From: Allodiplogaster sudhausi
Lineage: Eukaryota; Nematoda; Chromadorea; Rhabditida; Diplogasteridae
Reading direction: 5' to 3'
Assembly: GCA_945643635.1 (NCBI GenBank)
Contig: CALZFC010000016.1
Span: 2,708,501 to 2,772,500 of the forward strand
DNA: 64,000 nt
A program made the position numbers and the translations under genes. The notes below the pieces were generated by a model. It made no database searches and was not told the DNA's origin. It worked only from the letters and a program-made list of their open reading frames with translations. This document shows, one piece after another, positions 63,121 to 64,000 of the stretch (position 1 is its first letter; every line of letters starts with the position of its first letter).

Positions 63121-63231
63121 AACGAGCAGCGAAACTGTGCAAATTGAGGAAATGGAGATGGAGGAAAGCAAAAGAGTGAGGACAGCCTTCGCGCTGACCC
63201 CATCCTCTGGCTTATCCGGCGAGGAGCGTGT
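63121..63231 (+). other. Candidate exon, plus strand
   Basis: Follows TTCGCTAG. The only open forward frame gives 36 codons including TSSETVQIEEMEMEESKRVR and TAFALTPSSGLSGEER. If it ends before GTATCC at 63232 its phase matches the candidate exon at 63728. The donor lacks +5 G. An in-frame ATG at 63080 exists upstream. Unrecognised. Confidence 0.25.
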
Positions 63232-63246
63232 GTATCCTTCTGAACT

Positions 63247-63564
63247 TTCTCTCTCTGCCTGTCTCTCTCGCGCTCTCTATCTGCCTCTCTGTCCCTCTCC
63301 CTCTCTCTCTCTCCCTCTCTCCCTTGCTCGCTCTATGCGTCTCTGTCCCCTCTTCCTCACAAACCCCATGATCAGGCCCTACCAATCCAAACCATACGCC
63401 CGGTCATTTCCTCCTCAATTTCAAGCGCCTTCCTAGGCAATCGAATCGTCGGGATTTTCAACATGCCCTTCCAATTCTTTCTCTCATTTCTCTCTCTCTC
63501 CGTCTGTTTGTCTTTTAGTTTCTCTCTCTCTCTCCCTCTTTCTCTCGCCGTTCCTCGATCTCTC
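63247..63564 (+). repeat. CT-rich tracts
   Basis: Two CT-rich clusters, about 63247..63344 and 63478..63564, with a ~130-bp normal-complexity stretch between them that contains no feature I can defend. Confidence 0.85.
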
Positions 63565-63727
63565 TCCGAAATGTAAATGGCTAGCAGGATTTGTGACCTC
63601 ATGTTCTTTGTTTAAGAGAGCGCTTACAGGAGAATTAGTTAGCACAATAAAATAAAAATATGTTTTAAAGAGTATCTTCAGCAGATTGAAGTCAAAAGAT
63701 AATAGGCATTGACTTTCCTTTGACCAG

Positions 63728-63774
63728 CTTCAATGGATCTCCAACAGAGGCAGAGAAAGTGAAACGACACCTTT
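63728..63774 (+). other. Candidate exon, plus strand
   Basis: Acceptor CCTTTGACCAG and donor CTTT followed by GTAAGC (+5 G). One frame reads FNGSPTEAEKVKRHL. Joined to 63121..63231 the frame continues as LSGEERV-FNGSPTEAEK. Short and unrecognised. Confidence 0.3.
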
Positions 63775-63778
63775 GTAA

Positions 63779-63832
63779 GCTCTCTCTCTCTCTCTCAGTC
63801 TCTGTCTCTTTCTTTCTCTCTTTCTCTCCCTC
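63779..63832 (+). repeat. CT-rich tract
   Basis: CT repeat starting four bases after the candidate donor at 63775. The remaining ~170 bp to the window end are AT-rich with no visible feature. Confidence 0.85.
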
Positions 63833-64000
63833 TGTATACGGAGAATCCAATTTCCTATTTTACAGTTTCGAGACTAATTCCTTAAAATTTTGAAAATAAT
63901 ATTCATCAGAAATATTTAAGTCTCCTGTCAAAAATCGGTGAAACAAGAACAAAAAAACTTCCACATCTACAACATATTGTGTATTGCGAAATAAATACAA

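Noticed and set aside
54182..63602. Long open frames rich in Ser-Leu (SLSLSL) or Arg-Glu (RERERE) on both strands
   Set aside because: They are translations of (CT)n and (GA)n microsatellites, open only because the repeat has no stop codons.
53114..64000. tRNA or rRNA genes
   Set aside because: No cloverleaf with conserved T-loop GGTTCGA-type sequence and no rRNA core sequence was found by reading both strands.

Overview
The window is eukaryotic, most likely an invertebrate animal. It holds a long AT-rich satellite array with no reading frames, then a spliced gene of a metazoan metallophosphoesterase family. Introns are short and full of GA/CT microsatellites, and the gene's start codon sits in a strong Kozak context (GCC ATG G). 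I cannot name the species.

Region 1, about 1..53058 (83% of the window), is one uninterrupted satellite array in a single orientation. It is already running at base 1, so it extends beyond the left edge. The monomer is about 446 bp and consists of three diverged copies of an older ~135-bp unit: A (172 bp, with a CTTCTTCTGCA-rich insertion), B (133 bp) and C (141 bp). By length there are about 118-120 units. The array is layered. Two linked monomer haplotypes are mixed and recombined on the left. Variant classes change near 19.7, 33.3, 44.5 and 49.7 kb. Two clear higher-order repeats are present: 1,643 bp (three full units plus one lacking C) and 1,789 bp (four units). An eroded unit lies at 33304..33534. 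The last unit is the most diverged, as is usual at an array edge.

Region 2, 53059..54035, is the boundary and 3' flank. A short GC-rich, codon-like island abuts the satellite, followed by AT-rich DNA without a convincing gene.

Region 3, 54036..58543, minus strand, is the one gene I can assign with confidence: an MPPED1/MPPED2-like (UPF0046) metallophosphoesterase. Eight coding exons give 285 aa with every metal-binding motif of the family. All exon joins keep phase and all seven donors have G at +5; intron 1 is a GC-AG intron. Two further upstream segments (58736..58872 and 59171..59216) could extend the frame or be 5' UTR.

Region 4, 58544..64000, is gene-poor and saturated with (GA)n/(CT)n tracts on both strands, plus a 90-bp tandem duplication and a G-run with quadruplex potential. 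A few short segments with splice-like borders and coding-like translations are listed as low-confidence candidate exons. The overall picture is the flank of a satellite block, probably pericentromeric or another heterochromatic block, passing into single-copy DNA. The location is inference.
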